The translations under genes and the position numbers were made by a program. Below the pieces are notes generated by a model. It worked only from the letters and a program-made list of their open reading frames with translations, did no database searches and was not told the origin of the DNA. Positions 14,083-23,767 of a stretch of 26,491 nt of DNA are shown here, one piece after another. Position 1 is the stretch's first letter, and every line of letters begins with the position of its first letter. The DNA is from a virus, in the IMG/VR virus record IMGVR_UViG_3300010885_012777, positions 1 to 26,491 of that record; one strand, given 5' to 3'.

Positions 14083-14510
14083 AGTCGATCGCGCATGTCT
14101 CCAAGGCCGAAATTGAACACTTGATTTACTCCGGCGCCTGTGGTCCTATGGAGGATAATGAGAAGCAGATCATTATGCGCTTCACCCGCAGCTGCTCGAA
14201 TCTGTGGGTGGGGATGGAGGGGGAAGATGTGCTTGGCTTCTGTGGCTTGATCCCGCCGAGCTTGATCTCTGACACAGCCTACCTTTGGCTTCAGACAACT
14301 GACAAGCTGCGAGAACATGTCTTCACCTTTGTGCGGAATTCGCAAATGGTAGTTCGGGACATGCTAGAGATTTACCCAACGATAGTTGGTGATTGTCGAA
14401 TCGAAGACGAGCGGGCGCAGGTTTGGCTTAAGTGGCTGGGGGCAGTCTTTGGGGAACCCACCGCGACCCATATCCCCTTTGAGATAAGGAAGCAAAATGG
14501 CAGGGGCTAG
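14079..14510 (+). CDS. gp13-like (DUF2833/GNAT-fold) phage protein
   Basis: A 143-residue protein starting with GTG 14079, overlapping the nozzle stop by four bases (GTGA). The motif order (NLWVGMEGEDVLGFCGLIPP, AYLWLQTTDKLREHVFTFVR, then WLKWLGAVFGEP) matches the T7 gp13-like DUF2833 proteins, which resemble GNAT acetyltransferases. In T7, gp13 is needed for proper virion assembly around the internal core. Its position between nozzle and gp14-like genes is the classical one. A clear acetyl-CoA-binding loop (Q/RxxGxG/A) is not visible, so enzymatic activity is doubtful. It overlaps the next gene by 14 bases. Confidence 0.72.
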   Translation: MKSIAHVSKAEIEHLIYSGACGPMEDNEKQIIMRFTRSCSNLWVGMEGEDVLGFCGLIPPSLISDTAYLWLQTTDKLREHVFTFVRNSQMVVRDMLEIYPTIVGDCRIEDERAQVWLKWLGAVFGEPTATHIPFEIRKQNGRG

Positions 14511-15078
14511 TATTGCCTTAGCGGCAGGTGGGTCGATCCTATCGGGGATTGCTGCGAAGCGATCGGCTGATGCAACAGCGTCGGCCTACGGCTACCAATC
14601 GCAGGTGGCTGGGATGAACTCCAAACTGGCCTTGCAGAACCGCGATTGGGCTCTTCAAGCCGGAGGCAAGGCCGCAGTTCAGTATGGGATGAAGGCAAGG
14701 GCAGATGCAGGGAATATCAAGGTAGCGCAGGCAGCAAGCGGGGTCCGCCTTGATTCGGATTCGTCTGTCAATGTCCGCGAGAGCCAGAAGATGATTACCC
14801 GGATGGATACCGATACCATCAACACTGACACGGCCCGGAAGGCCTATGGCTTCGAGGTCGCTAGCGAAACAGCAAAGACACAGGCGGAGATGTACTCTCG
14901 GGCCTCGAGTGATGCGAAGAAGGCCGGCAATCTGGCGATGATGGCGTCGCTTGTCTCAGGCGCTGGATCGGTTGCAGGCAAGTGGACAGAGGCGAAGTCG
15001 GTTGGGTTGCTTACCTCTGGCAAGAACACCAATCCCTATGCTACTTCCTACAACAATCCTAACATGGCGGAGAGTTGA
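14497..15078 (+). CDS. Internal virion (ejection) protein, T7 gp14-like
   Basis: A 193-residue protein starting inside the end of the previous gene, with AAGGAAG upstream of the ATG. The small hydrophobic N-terminal segment (MAGASIALAAGGSILSGIAA), the Asn/Ala/Gln-rich helical middle, and AQAASGVRLDSDSSVNVRES (residues about 77-96) form the usual layout of gp14-like ejection proteins in podophages. These are ejected first and form a pore in the outer membrane. A second hydrophobic stretch lies at about residues 148-160. The stop overlaps the next start (TGATG). Confidence 0.84.
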   Translation: MAGASIALAAGGSILSGIAAKRSADATASAYGYQSQVAGMNSKLALQNRDWALQAGGKAAVQYGMKARADAGNIKVAQAASGVRLDSDSSVNVRESQKMITRMDTDTINTDTARKAYGFEVASETAKTQAEMYSRASSDAKKAGNLAMMASLVSGAGSVAGKWTEAKSVGLLTSGKNTNPYATSYNNPNMAES

Positions 15079-16835
15079 TGCCTCAGGTTCCTTACAGCCC
15101 TGTTCCGCAGGTTCAGCAGCAGATCAATCCTGTTGGCGGCGTTCACGTTGACGCACCAGCGGCTGCCTTTGGCGGCGCCAGTGCAGCGGCCTTAGGTCAA
15201 ATTGGCCACGCGATCTCAGGCGTTGGCGATGAGATGTTCAAGCGGGCGGTTGCGCTCCAGCAACTTGACAACGATACTAAGGCGAAGCAGGCAGACTCAG
15301 ACTACATGATCTCGGCGGGCGATTTGCATGCGCAGTTTGGTGCGCTGCAAGGACAGGATGCTGTCAAGGCCTATCCGAAGTACTCGGCTGATCTCAAGGC
15401 CGAGAGGGAACGGATTCGCGAATCGTTGCCGAATGACATGGTTAAGAAGATGTATGACTCGCAGAGCCTGTCAACAATGGGTCGGAGCATCTTCAATGGG
15501 GCTGGGCATGCAGCGGCGGCGCAGAAGAAGTATGTCATCGGCACTGCTCAGGCCCAGATGGAGCTTGATGCCAAGGCAGTCTCTGACTCTCCGGGCGATG
15601 AAGCATTGTTCGAACAGAAGCTCCAACGGACGAAGGCGAACGCAGTACAGGTTGCACTTGCTGAAGGAAAGCCGCCCGAGTCACCACAAGGAAAGCTATT
15701 GGTTGCAGCTGCTATAAGTAATCAATGGTACAATAAAATCAAAGGCCTTAGTCAGACTTCGCCTTTCGAAGCCAAGGAGATGTTGGATAGACATTCAACT
15801 GAGTTGCTTGACCCGGATCGAATAAAGTTGGATGCCATTGTGACCTCGTCTGGGCGGGCTGTAGGCGCGGCGAACATCGCCAATGAAGTCTATAATGCGG
15901 GTAAGGGCACCGATGACAAGCCCGGGAAGTCCTTCGAGGACATGGAGGCAGAGGTCCGGAAGAAGGCGAAGGCTGTGGCGCCTAAGGACCCGATCCTAGA
16001 ACAGCATGCCGTCTCGGCCTTCAAGGGCCACTATAACAATGCCAAGTATGTGGAGCGTCAGCAGGAACTGACCAATATGGAAACAGTCAAGGGCGGGATT
16101 CAGACCTTTGGCGGAACGACGGTGCAGCAGCTAAGGGCTGACCCGAAGGTTGCAGCGGCGATTGACGCTCTGCCGAAGTCGAAGACCCTAGACCTCCAAG
16201 GGACCATCAACGGATTCAACAACGCCCGGGACCTGCAGACGAAGGAGTCTGCAATGATCAGGCTCAATGGTCTTTCGCACAACGACGTGGAGGCCTTCCT
16301 CAATACCGATGTGACTAAGGAGCCTCTCTCTAAGGGCGATATGATCAGCTTAATGAACAAGCAGGCGAAGCTGAAGGCGAATCCATCGACTGATCCAAGG
16401 GTGTCGAAGGCTCTTGGTGTTCTTCGTAACGCGCGTGGGGCTGAACTACAGGCGCTTGGTATCTACGCACGCACAACTAGCCCAGATAACAAGGAAGACT
16501 ACGATCACTACACTGGGGCCCTTCAGTCGGCTATCGAAGTCTGGATGGAGGACCACGGCAACAAGCCGCCTGATGCGAAGACTATCGCTAATGAGATCGG
16601 TCCTTCGGTCATTCGCCAACGCACCGAGAAGGGTTGGCTATGGGATAGCAAGGTTCCGTTCTACACTCAGACCGTGCCGGAAGCATTCTCCACTCGTATC
16701 AAAGCCGACGTGCAAGCACAGATGGGTTATGAGCCGACGGAGCAAGAGGTCTATAAGGCCTACGTTCGGATGCAGTATCTGAAGTTCTACAAGAAGCAGC
16801 CTAAGGCTCCTAAGGATCAAGGCAAGGCCCCATGA
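15078..16835 (+). CDS. Internal virion (ejection) protein, T7 gp15-like
   Basis: A 585-residue, mostly alpha-helical protein. ATG 15078 is chosen because it forms a TGATG overlap with the preceding stop; a TTG three bases earlier is in frame but less likely. N-terminal residues 1-45 are Pro/Val/Gly-rich (PQVPYSPVPQVQQQ, VHVDAPAAAFGG). The rest is a long Lys/Gln/Ala-rich helical body typical of gp15-like proteins, which form a periplasmic tube for genome ejection together with the gp16-like protein. T7 gp15 is about 747 residues, so this is a shorter variant. The assignment relies on order, size and N-terminal pattern rather than on a catalytic motif. The C-terminus ends in a basic Lys/Pro/Ala-rich tail, and its stop overlaps the next gene by four bases (ATGA). 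Confidence 0.8.
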   Translation: MPQVPYSPVPQVQQQINPVGGVHVDAPAAAFGGASAAALGQIGHAISGVGDEMFKRAVALQQLDNDTKAKQADSDYMISAGDLHAQFGALQGQDAVKAYPKYSADLKAERERIRESLPNDMVKKMYDSQSLSTMGRSIFNGAGHAAAAQKKYVIGTAQAQMELDAKAVSDSPGDEALFEQKLQRTKANAVQVALAEGKPPESPQGKLLVAAAISNQWYNKIKGLSQTSPFEAKEMLDRHSTELLDPDRIKLDAIVTSSGRAVGAANIANEVYNAGKGTDDKPGKSFEDMEAEVRKKAKAVAPKDPILEQHAVSAFKGHYNNAKYVERQQELTNMETVKGGIQTFGGTTVQQLRADPKVAAAIDALPKSKTLDLQGTINGFNNARDLQTKESAMIRLNGLSHNDVEAFLNTDVTKEPLSKGDMISLMNKQAKLKANPSTDPRVSKALGVLRNARGAELQALGIYARTTSPDNKEDYDHYTGALQSAIEVWMEDHGNKPPDAKTIANEIGPSVIRQRTEKGWLWDSKVPFYTQTVPEAFSTRIKADVQAQMGYEPTEQEVYKAYVRMQYLKFYKKQPKAPKDQGKAP

Positions 16836-19800
16836 GCAATCTAGATTATGATGACGGCGAGTTTAACCCGGTTGACTTCATTGCCAACGAACGTCGAAGG
16901 GTTATGGGGACGGCAGTTGGCGGCCTTGAGGCTGATCCGGAGAAGGCTGCGCGAGCGGTTCAGCTATCGCGGGCGACTGGTGTTCCTGCACCAGTGATCT
17001 CTGGCGATCAGGAGAACTTTGAGCAACAGCATAAGACGGCGCTGACTTCGTCGCTCCTGACCAACAACGAATACCTCCGCAGCTACATCGCCTCCAACCC
17101 TATGGCGGCGAAGGTTTCGAACGACGACTACGCGCAGCTGGATGTTGCCTCAGAGAAAATCTCTGGACTGAAAGAGCTACCATTTGCTCGTCGCTTAGCC
17201 TTCTCTATCTCACGCGGGATCGAGGATTCGCTAGGTTCGACAATCGAAGGTATGGGCGGGCCGAAGGGTTTCACCGATCGGTTCAAGACCATCGGCAAGC
17301 AGAAGATGCTGGAGGCGGTTGGCGAAGATGAAGCGATGGCCCTTGAGGCCTCGGCCAATACCTTCACTGGCAAGTTTGGGCAAGCGGTTGGTGGTATGGT
17401 ACCCGCCCTTGCTGCGGCTGTGGCTGGTGGCCTACCGGGTGCAGGCCTTCAACAAGCTTTTTCTATGGCGAACCAGTTTGAGGAACAGGCGGACCTCGCA
17501 GGTGCGTCGGAGAACACAAAGGGCACGGCCTATACAGCAGGCTTTACTGTTGGCACTGTGTTCGGCGTGTTGCCTATTCACGTCTTGCAACAGGGTGGCA
17601 TTGCTGTCAAGGGCATAGGCAGTTGGACAGTCAATCGTGCCATTCAAGCCTTGCAGATGGCTGGACTCATGGGCGTGATTGGCGAAGGCCAAGAGGCTTC
17701 GTCTAAGATTGTTCAGCGGATGCTGTATGATCCGACGGCCGAATATACCTTTGATGAAGAACGCTTTGCTATTAGCATGTTGCTAGGCGGCTTCATGGGT
17801 GCAGCCTTTGGCAAGGTGAAGCCATATGTGGATTCGGGAAAGGATATTCCTGTTGGTCTTGATCCGATAACGGATGGAATTAAGGCTGAGCAGGCGAAGG
17901 CAGATGGGGACAGCCTACAAGAGGCGCTGAAGGAATCAACAGCCTCATCTACACGTGAGCGAAGCCCTGACCTTTATGCCGACTTTGCTCGTCAGCAAGT
18001 AGGCAATCGCGAGATCGGCATTTCCCCTGACGCGGTTCGCAAGCTCTATGGCGAGAAGCTACCGGAGGTGGATGATGGCATCCTTGGTTGGGTACCGGAC
18101 CTTCAGTTCAAGCTAGATGCAGCGGAAGCCTCTGGGCTGGATGTGAAGGTGCCGCTGGCTGATTGGCTGGCGAACGTAGAGCCAGATGTGGCGAAGCAGC
18201 TTCATGACTTCATTCGGGTGCGGGATGGAGGGGTGACGATTGAGGAAGGGAAGGTTCTGAAGGCTTCGGCGATGGTCGAGGCGTTTCATGGATCGAGACA
18301 TGAGTTTGATGCGTTCTCTTTAGAGAAGGTTGGCGCTGGCGAAGGTAATCAGTCATATGGACATGGACTCTACTTTGCTGAGAGTGAGGGTGTAGCGGAT
18401 AACTACAAGCTCGCTGGTGATCCTGCTGCTCGTGAAGCACGTCGCAAGAACAATCTGGCTAAGCTTCGTGGCGAGCCTGTAACTGAAGAAGCTCCCCAAG
18501 GCAATCGTTATCGGGTCAAGATCAATGTAGATAAGGAAGCTTTGTTAGATTGGGACAAAGACCTTATGGATCAGCCTGCTGGAAAGGCGGCGTTAGAAAG
18601 GATAGACCCTGCATTTCGAGAGACCCTGGATAGCTATCTCGACGAACATGGCCAAGCTGCCTTGGATGATCTCAACGGCATGCAGCTTCAGCGGTTGTTG
18701 GAACGGTTTGCTACTGAGGATATGCTTCCCGGTGTTGAATCAGATGGTAGCAATCCTAGAAAGGATGCTTCGGATTATCTCAAGAGCCTTGGCATCCCCG
18801 GGATTAAGTATCTGGATCAGGGGTCGCGGGCGAACGCTGGATATATACGAGATATTCGTGAGTTCGGTGAAAGCAACATTCGAGATACGCAGGTATTAGA
18901 AACTAAACTTCGTGAGAAGGAAGAATTGATTGCAGCTAAACCTGATGATGATATGCTTCGTGCCACAGTCAAGGGCATGGATCGTGAGATAACTCAATTA
19001 CAAAATAAGATCGCTGAGCGTGAACAGCGTATTGGAGAGATGCAAAGGATTCTTGATGAAGAGTCCACCTCCAACTTCGTCATCTTCGACGATTCTCTAA
19101 TCGAAATAACCCACAAGAACAACGAGGCGGTGCAGGCAGTTCGGCGAAGCGCGGGCCTTGAGCATCCCCTTGCGGACCTCTACGGCGCTGAGGACTTCGT
19201 CTATGGCGAGAACATCACCGCGAAGATCAAGCCGAAGGAACTCTACACCGCTCACGAGCTTGAGCTAGAGGCAGCGGTTAAGGAAGAAATGGATCGCATC
19301 CTGCCGAAGGGTGGGTTGGAGATTCAATCGGCTCATGAGATCACCATGGATGGCGAAAGCCCCCAAGGTGTTCATATGATGTTTGATAAGCGAATGCCAT
19401 TGGCATTGTATTCGCTTGTTGCAGAAGACCCTATTGGAATTAAGCGCCATGAGATCATGCATCATCTACGAGGGATGGGGTTCTGGTCGCCGAGTGAATG
19501 GAGTACGCTAGCGTATGCTGCGGTTGAGCAGGGATGGATTAAGAAGTACGACATCAATGCTCGGTATCCTAGGCTGAGTTCGGTTGGGAAGATTGAGGAA
19601 GCGGTAGCCGAGGCCTTCCGTGAATGGCGTCGGGTCGGAGACAAGGGATTGCCGACTCCTGAGCGGGCTCTCTTCCGCAAGATGGAGATAGTAGTCCGAG
19701 CGATCCAGCGGGCGTTTGCTAAGGCCTTTGGGAAAGAGAAGGCACCGACTTGGGAAGAGTTGTTTGATCGTGTGGATGAGGGAGAGATTGGATCGAGGGA

Positions 19801-22800
19801 AGGGACCAAGCCGATCGTGGAAGGGGCTAAGGCCTCACAAGAAGAGCCAACTCTCACCTCTCAAATAAAGAATATCCATAACGAACGCACTGCCGCTGCT
19901 GAAGCTGAAATAGCTAAGCTTGAACAAGAACATGATAAGCTTGTAGATGTTGCTTCTAAAGGAAGTAATGAGGCTGAGGCTAAGGCTAAACAAGCTGGTG
20001 TAACTGTCAATAGCAGTTCTGATCTACTCCAGTTCATGTCACCAGAAGCTATTGCTGCGCATAAAAGAATTCGTGAGATAGGCAATGAGATTCGTAAGAA
20101 GTCAGCCGAAGCTAATTATGATCGAGTGCTTCAGATTCTGCCAGAAGGCTTTACTGCCGTACGCGATATACAGAAGAATGATTGGGGCGGTGCTGAGTGG
20201 GCTAAGGCTGTAGGCACTGAAGATCAACATGTCATCGGTATTCATAATAAGGAAGGCAGCCTTGTTGGTAATCTCAGTGGGTTCCTTCATCACGAGAAGT
20301 GGTTTGAGGATTTCCTAAAGAACCCGTCTCAGGAATCTGTGCATGAACGTGCTATGCGGGCAGCTGAGGAGGCAAGCCAGAACGATGGTAATGTTACAGA
20401 TTTGGCTTTCGAAAAGCAAAGACCAGAACTTCAAGACATTGCCAATAATATAGATCAATCAACAAAGCGTACACCCGGAGAAGCTACAGTACAGTCTATT
20501 CATCGAGTTAAGGCTTCTGCCTCGCAAGGCGAACTCGACGTCACCCGTATGGAAGACAAGGCCGTCTTCGATAAGGCCGCGGCGATTGGGATGACGGTCG
20601 ATCAGTACCGAAGGTATATGAACCTGATCGAATCCCGACGCATTGAGGACATGGAAGCCGATCTCAAGCGTGCTACTAAGGCCGAGGAACGTCGGCAGTC
20701 GAAGGAGTGGAAGGAGAACAAGGCTGGGCTAAGGACAGAAGTCGCTGAGCAGATGGCCCAACGCCCTGACATTCAAGCGCTTCGGTTTGTGGAGGACAAG
20801 AAGATCAACCTGACTCCTGAGACAGCCAACTCCCTTGCCGAGTACTTCGGCTATCAAACCGGCGCTGAGATGATTGAGCGGGTGAAGGCCTTGCAGGAAC
20901 AGCGGAAGGCCTCGGGCCTGAACTCCTACGAGTTCACCCGTCGCCTGATTGACGTCGAAACCGATCGCCGGATGGAGCAACGGTATGGGGACCTTGGGGA
21001 GAACATTCTCAAAGAAGCCAAGGATCAAGTTCTGTCGGAGACGCAGCTGGACTTGCTTCATGAAGAGACTCTGGCCCTCGCCGAACAGGCTAGGGTGCAG
21101 TTGCCGATTCCGCAGAAGGAGCTCCGGGCCCAGATCGTAGAGGGCGTTCAGAAGATGGAGTTGAAGAACCTATCCTCTGATCATCTGCTGGAAGCTGCTG
21201 GTCGTGCCGGGCGCGATATGGAAATGGCCCACCTTAAGGGAGATATTCAAGAAGCCTTCCGCCAGAAGCAACGCCAGTTCATCGCTGTTGCGATGGCCAA
21301 AGAGGCGATGAAGATTGAAGCCGACGCGGCGAAGCTGGACAAGTTGGCGAAGAAATACGAAGGGCGTGATCTGCCGAAGATCGACCCGGCTACCGCAGCC
21401 TACACTCAGCAGTTGCTCCAGCAGGCTGGCTACAAGGTCAAGCTGATGCCGCAGGAGATCGAGCGGGAAATTGCTGCTCATGGCCATGGATCACTTGGAG
21501 ACTATGTGCAGCATCTTGTGGACTTCGGTTGGGAGCCGGAGTTGAGTGAGAACATCCTTAGCCGCGGTGGGAAGCCACTGGAGCAGGCGAAGGTCTCGGA
21601 GTTCTATGAGCTAAAGGACGCAGCGGATAGCCTTGACTTCATCGGCAGGAATCAGATGAAGATCGATCTCGCTGGTGAGAAGATGGATTACAAGGATTGG
21701 AAGGAAACCACCCTTGAGAAGATTCGCTCCAGACCAGTCCGCGACATTACCAAGGCCGAGGCCGGAGGCAAGGAAGGAAGTTGGCTCTATCGGCTGGATG
21801 CTCCGCTTACGCGCATGGAAGAGATTGTTAAGGACCTTGACCTCCGGGAAGAACTTGGTCCGTTGTACAAGGCCTTGATTGTTCCTTTCGAACTCTCCAA
21901 GGCCAAGTCCTACAACATGCTCAATGAACTCTCGAAAGAGATCAAGAGCATCAATGGGTTCAATAAGAAATGGCGCCGGAGTCTGGAAGACAACATCCCC
22001 AATGACTTCGTCTATGATACCTATAACGAAACCTTGTTCAAGCTCAACCGCTGGAACATGGTGAAGATGATGTTGAATTGGGGCAACGAGAGTAACGCCC
22101 TGAAGATGATTGACGGGATCGCCCGGGCAGGTGGCGAAGTCAAGCCGTCGAAGGAATTCCTCAACTACATCCATGCTCGGCTGGAGGACATGTTCGCCCA
22201 ACACGCTACGCCTGAGGACTGGAACTTTGTTAAGAAGATTTGGTCAGTCTTCGACGGCTATAAGGGCGAGGTGGAGACGATGAATCGAAACCTTGGGGGC
22301 AAGATTCCCAAGTGGATTGAAGGGCGGGAGATACAGACGCCCGATGGGCCGATCACTGGCGGGTACTTCCCCTTGATCCCAGACAAGAGACGCAATCTAG
22401 GGCCGATGGCTGAAGGGAAGAAGATAACTGGGACAGGTCCGATGAGCGAGGACTACTTCCGGGCCACGACGAATCAGAAGTATTTAGAACAGCGGACTGG
22501 GGCTCGGTATTTTGTCGACATAACGAATGGCCCAGAGCAGTTGATCGGCAGGCTGCAACAGGTCATCCACGACATCTCCTATCGGGACTTCGTCAAGACC
22601 GCTGGGCAGGTGATCTACGATAAGGAGATTATGGCCGCGATCACGAAGCACTACGGCCCTGAGTACGCGGCCCAGATGGTGCCTTGGCTGAAGCGGATTG
22701 CTAATCAGGTGACGGTGAATGAGGCGGAGTTGCAGGGGTTCAATGACATCTTAGGTGCGGCACGGCTCAACCTTGTGGCTGCGGCGCTCCCACTTAATTA

Positions 22801-23767
22801 TACCGTCATGCTTTCGCCTTCGATGGGCACACTCAATCTGAAGCAGATGGCCTTGTTTAATGCTGATCGGACCGCCAACAAAGCGCTGGTGATGGAGAAC
22901 TCGAAGGAAATCCAGCACATGCTCTATTCGCTGGATCGGGATGTGAATCAAGCGCTTCGCACCCAGCTCGGCAAGCAAGGCTGGACAGCGTTCCAGCTGA
23001 AGTCGATGGAGTGGATGTTCTGGGGTCTGATTAAGGCCGAACAAGAGTTTCGAATGACGACGTTCTATGGCGAGTTCATGAAGCAGAAGGGGCTGGGCAA
23101 GAGTGACTTCGATGCCGGGCTTATTAGCGATAGCTTGATCCGTGAGCGACATGGATCGCAACATGTTGGTGATCTCCCAGCGTTGATGGCCAGCAATAAT
23201 GAATTTGTCAAGATGTCCACTGTGTTCATGGGCTACTTCTCCACTCAGCGGAACTGGATGCGGCAGATACCCGGACAGGTAAGAGCGGGAGATATGAGTG
23301 GTGTGGCTAAGACCCTATGGGGTACTATGGGTGTAGCGACAATTATGAATGCTTTGCTTTTCACAAAGACTCACGAGGATGAGAGTATGCTGCCTTGGGA
23401 GAAGGGTTTCTTTAAGTGGGCCTCACGAGCGGTCCTCAGCACCCCACTTCAGATGATTCCCTTTGTCCGCGATGCTTGGAACTACGCCACCGAAGGGATG
23501 CAACCAACCTCACCAATTGTAGGCTTGATGACTTCAGTTTATGAGACGATTAAGGACGGAGTTAAACTTGCTGAAGGCGGTCAGCCGAAGAACCCAATCA
23601 AGCATGGGATGAATACCCTTGGCGCCGTCTTTGGTGTTCCGGGCGCAATGCAGGCAGGGCGAACGGGTGAGTTCCTGAAGGACGTGGTGACTAAGGAACA
23701 ACGGCCGCGCGGCATCGTTGAATGGATGAGAGGCCTTGCCACAGGCGAAGCAAAGAGGAAGAAGTGA
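16832..23767 (+). CDS. Giant polyvalent ejection protein (gp16-like) with ART-like and zincin-like domains
   Basis: A 2311-residue protein, against about 1318 residues for T7 gp16. Residues 1-390 contain hydrophobic segments (around 190-205, 225-250 and 310-325) typical of membrane-crossing ejection proteins. Residues 395-480 form a connector seen in polyvalent proteins. Residues 484-760 look like an ART-PolyVal ADP-ribosyltransferase: FHGSRHEFDAFS (His 486), YGHGLYFAES (Tyr 514), YLKSLGIPGIKYLDQGSR and, at the end, NFVIFDDSLIEI (754 = second Asp), with a coiled-coil insert before it. Residues 830-930 carry HEIMHHL (His 873, Glu 874, His 877) and IEEAVAEAF (Glu 922/923/927), a gluzincin-like metalloprotease arrangement. 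Residues about 1007-1228 are encoded by AT-richer DNA and unrecognised. From 1235 a helical gp16-type C-terminal body follows. It would be packed in the capsid and ejected with the DNA, delivering these domains into the host. I see no lytic transglycosylase motif. Confidence 0.85.
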   Translation: MSNLDYDDGEFNPVDFIANERRRVMGTAVGGLEADPEKAARAVQLSRATGVPAPVISGDQENFEQQHKTALTSSLLTNNEYLRSYIASNPMAAKVSNDDYAQLDVASEKISGLKELPFARRLAFSISRGIEDSLGSTIEGMGGPKGFTDRFKTIGKQKMLEAVGEDEAMALEASANTFTGKFGQAVGGMVPALAAAVAGGLPGAGLQQAFSMANQFEEQADLAGASENTKGTAYTAGFTVGTVFGVLPIHVLQQGGIAVKGIGSWTVNRAIQALQMAGLMGVIGEGQEASSKIVQRMLYDPTAEYTFDEERFAISMLLGGFMGAAFGKVKPYVDSGKDIPVGLDPITDGIKAEQAKADGDSLQEALKESTASSTRERSPDLYADFARQQVGNREIGISPDAVRKLYGEKLPEVDDGILGWVPDLQFKLDAAEASGLDVKVPLADWLANVEPDVAKQLHDFIRVRDGGVTIEEGKVLKASAMVEAFHGSRHEFDAFSLEKVGAGEGNQSYGHGLYFAESEGVADNYKLAGDPAAREARRKNNLAKLRGEPVTEEAPQGNRYRVKINVDKEALLDWDKDLMDQPAGKAALERIDPAFRETLDSYLDEHGQAALDDLNGMQLQRLLERFATEDMLPGVESDGSNPRKDASDYLKSLGIPGIKYLDQGSRANAGYIRDIREFGESNIRDTQVLETKLREKEELIAAKPDDDMLRATVKGMDREITQLQNKIAEREQRIGEMQRILDEESTSNFVIFDDSLIEITHKNNEAVQAVRRSAGLEHPLADLYGAEDFVYGENITAKIKPKELYTAHELELEAAVKEEMDRILPKGGLEIQSAHEITMDGESPQGVHMMFDKRMPLALYSLVAEDPIGIKRHEIMHHLRGMGFWSPSEWSTLAYAAVEQGWIKKYDINARYPRLSSVGKIEEAVAEAFREWRRVGDKGLPTPERALFRKMEIVVRAIQRAFAKAFGKEKAPTWEELFDRVDEGEIGSREGTKPIVEGAKASQEEPTLTSQIKNIHNERTAAAEAEIAKLEQEHDKLVDVASKGSNEAEAKAKQAGVTVNSSSDLLQFMSPEAIAAHKRIREIGNEIRKKSAEANYDRVLQILPEGFTAVRDIQKNDWGGAEWAKAVGTEDQHVIGIHNKEGSLVGNLSGFLHHEKWFEDFLKNPSQESVHERAMRAAEEASQNDGNVTDLAFEKQRPELQDIANNIDQSTKRTPGEATVQSIHRVKASASQGELDVTRMEDKAVFDKAAAIGMTVDQYRRYMNLIESRRIEDMEADLKRATKAEERRQSKEWKENKAGLRTEVAEQMAQRPDIQALRFVEDKKINLTPETANSLAEYFGYQTGAEMIERVKALQEQRKASGLNSYEFTRRLIDVETDRRMEQRYGDLGENILKEAKDQVLSETQLDLLHEETLALAEQARVQLPIPQKELRAQIVEGVQKMELKNLSSDHLLEAAGRAGRDMEMAHLKGDIQEAFRQKQRQFIAVAMAKEAMKIEADAAKLDKLAKKYEGRDLPKIDPATAAYTQQLLQQAGYKVKLMPQEIEREIAAHGHGSLGDYVQHLVDFGWEPELSENILSRGGKPLEQAKVSEFYELKDAADSLDFIGRNQMKIDLAGEKMDYKDWKETTLEKIRSRPVRDITKAEAGGKEGSWLYRLDAPLTRMEEIVKDLDLREELGPLYKALIVPFELSKAKSYNMLNELSKEIKSINGFNKKWRRSLEDNIPNDFVYDTYNETLFKLNRWNMVKMMLNWGNESNALKMIDGIARAGGEVKPSKEFLNYIHARLEDMFAQHATPEDWNFVKKIWSVFDGYKGEVETMNRNLGGKIPKWIEGREIQTPDGPITGGYFPLIPDKRRNLGPMAEGKKITGTGPMSEDYFRATTNQKYLEQRTGARYFVDITNGPEQLIGRLQQVIHDISYRDFVKTAGQVIYDKEIMAAITKHYGPEYAAQMVPWLKRIANQVTVNEAELQGFNDILGAARLNLVAAALPLNYTVMLSPSMGTLNLKQMALFNADRTANKALVMENSKEIQHMLYSLDRDVNQALRTQLGKQGWTAFQLKSMEWMFWGLIKAEQEFRMTTFYGEFMKQKGLGKSDFDAGLISDSLIRERHGSQHVGDLPALMASNNEFVKMSTVFMGYFSTQRNWMRQIPGQVRAGDMSGVAKTLWGTMGVATIMNALLFTKTHEDESMLPWEKGFFKWASRAVLSTPLQMIPFVRDAWNYATEGMQPTSPIVGLMTSVYETIKDGVKLAEGGQPKNPIKHGMNTLGAVFGVPGAMQAGRTGEFLKDVVTKEQRPRGIVEWMRGLATGEAKRKK

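Noticed and set aside
21611-22204. Long minus-strand open frame (197 codons) inside the giant ejection gene
   Set aside because: It is antisense to a clearly coding gene, with no ribosome binding site or recognisable motif. Other long antisense frames, such as 10456-10995 and 12855-13121, fail the same way.
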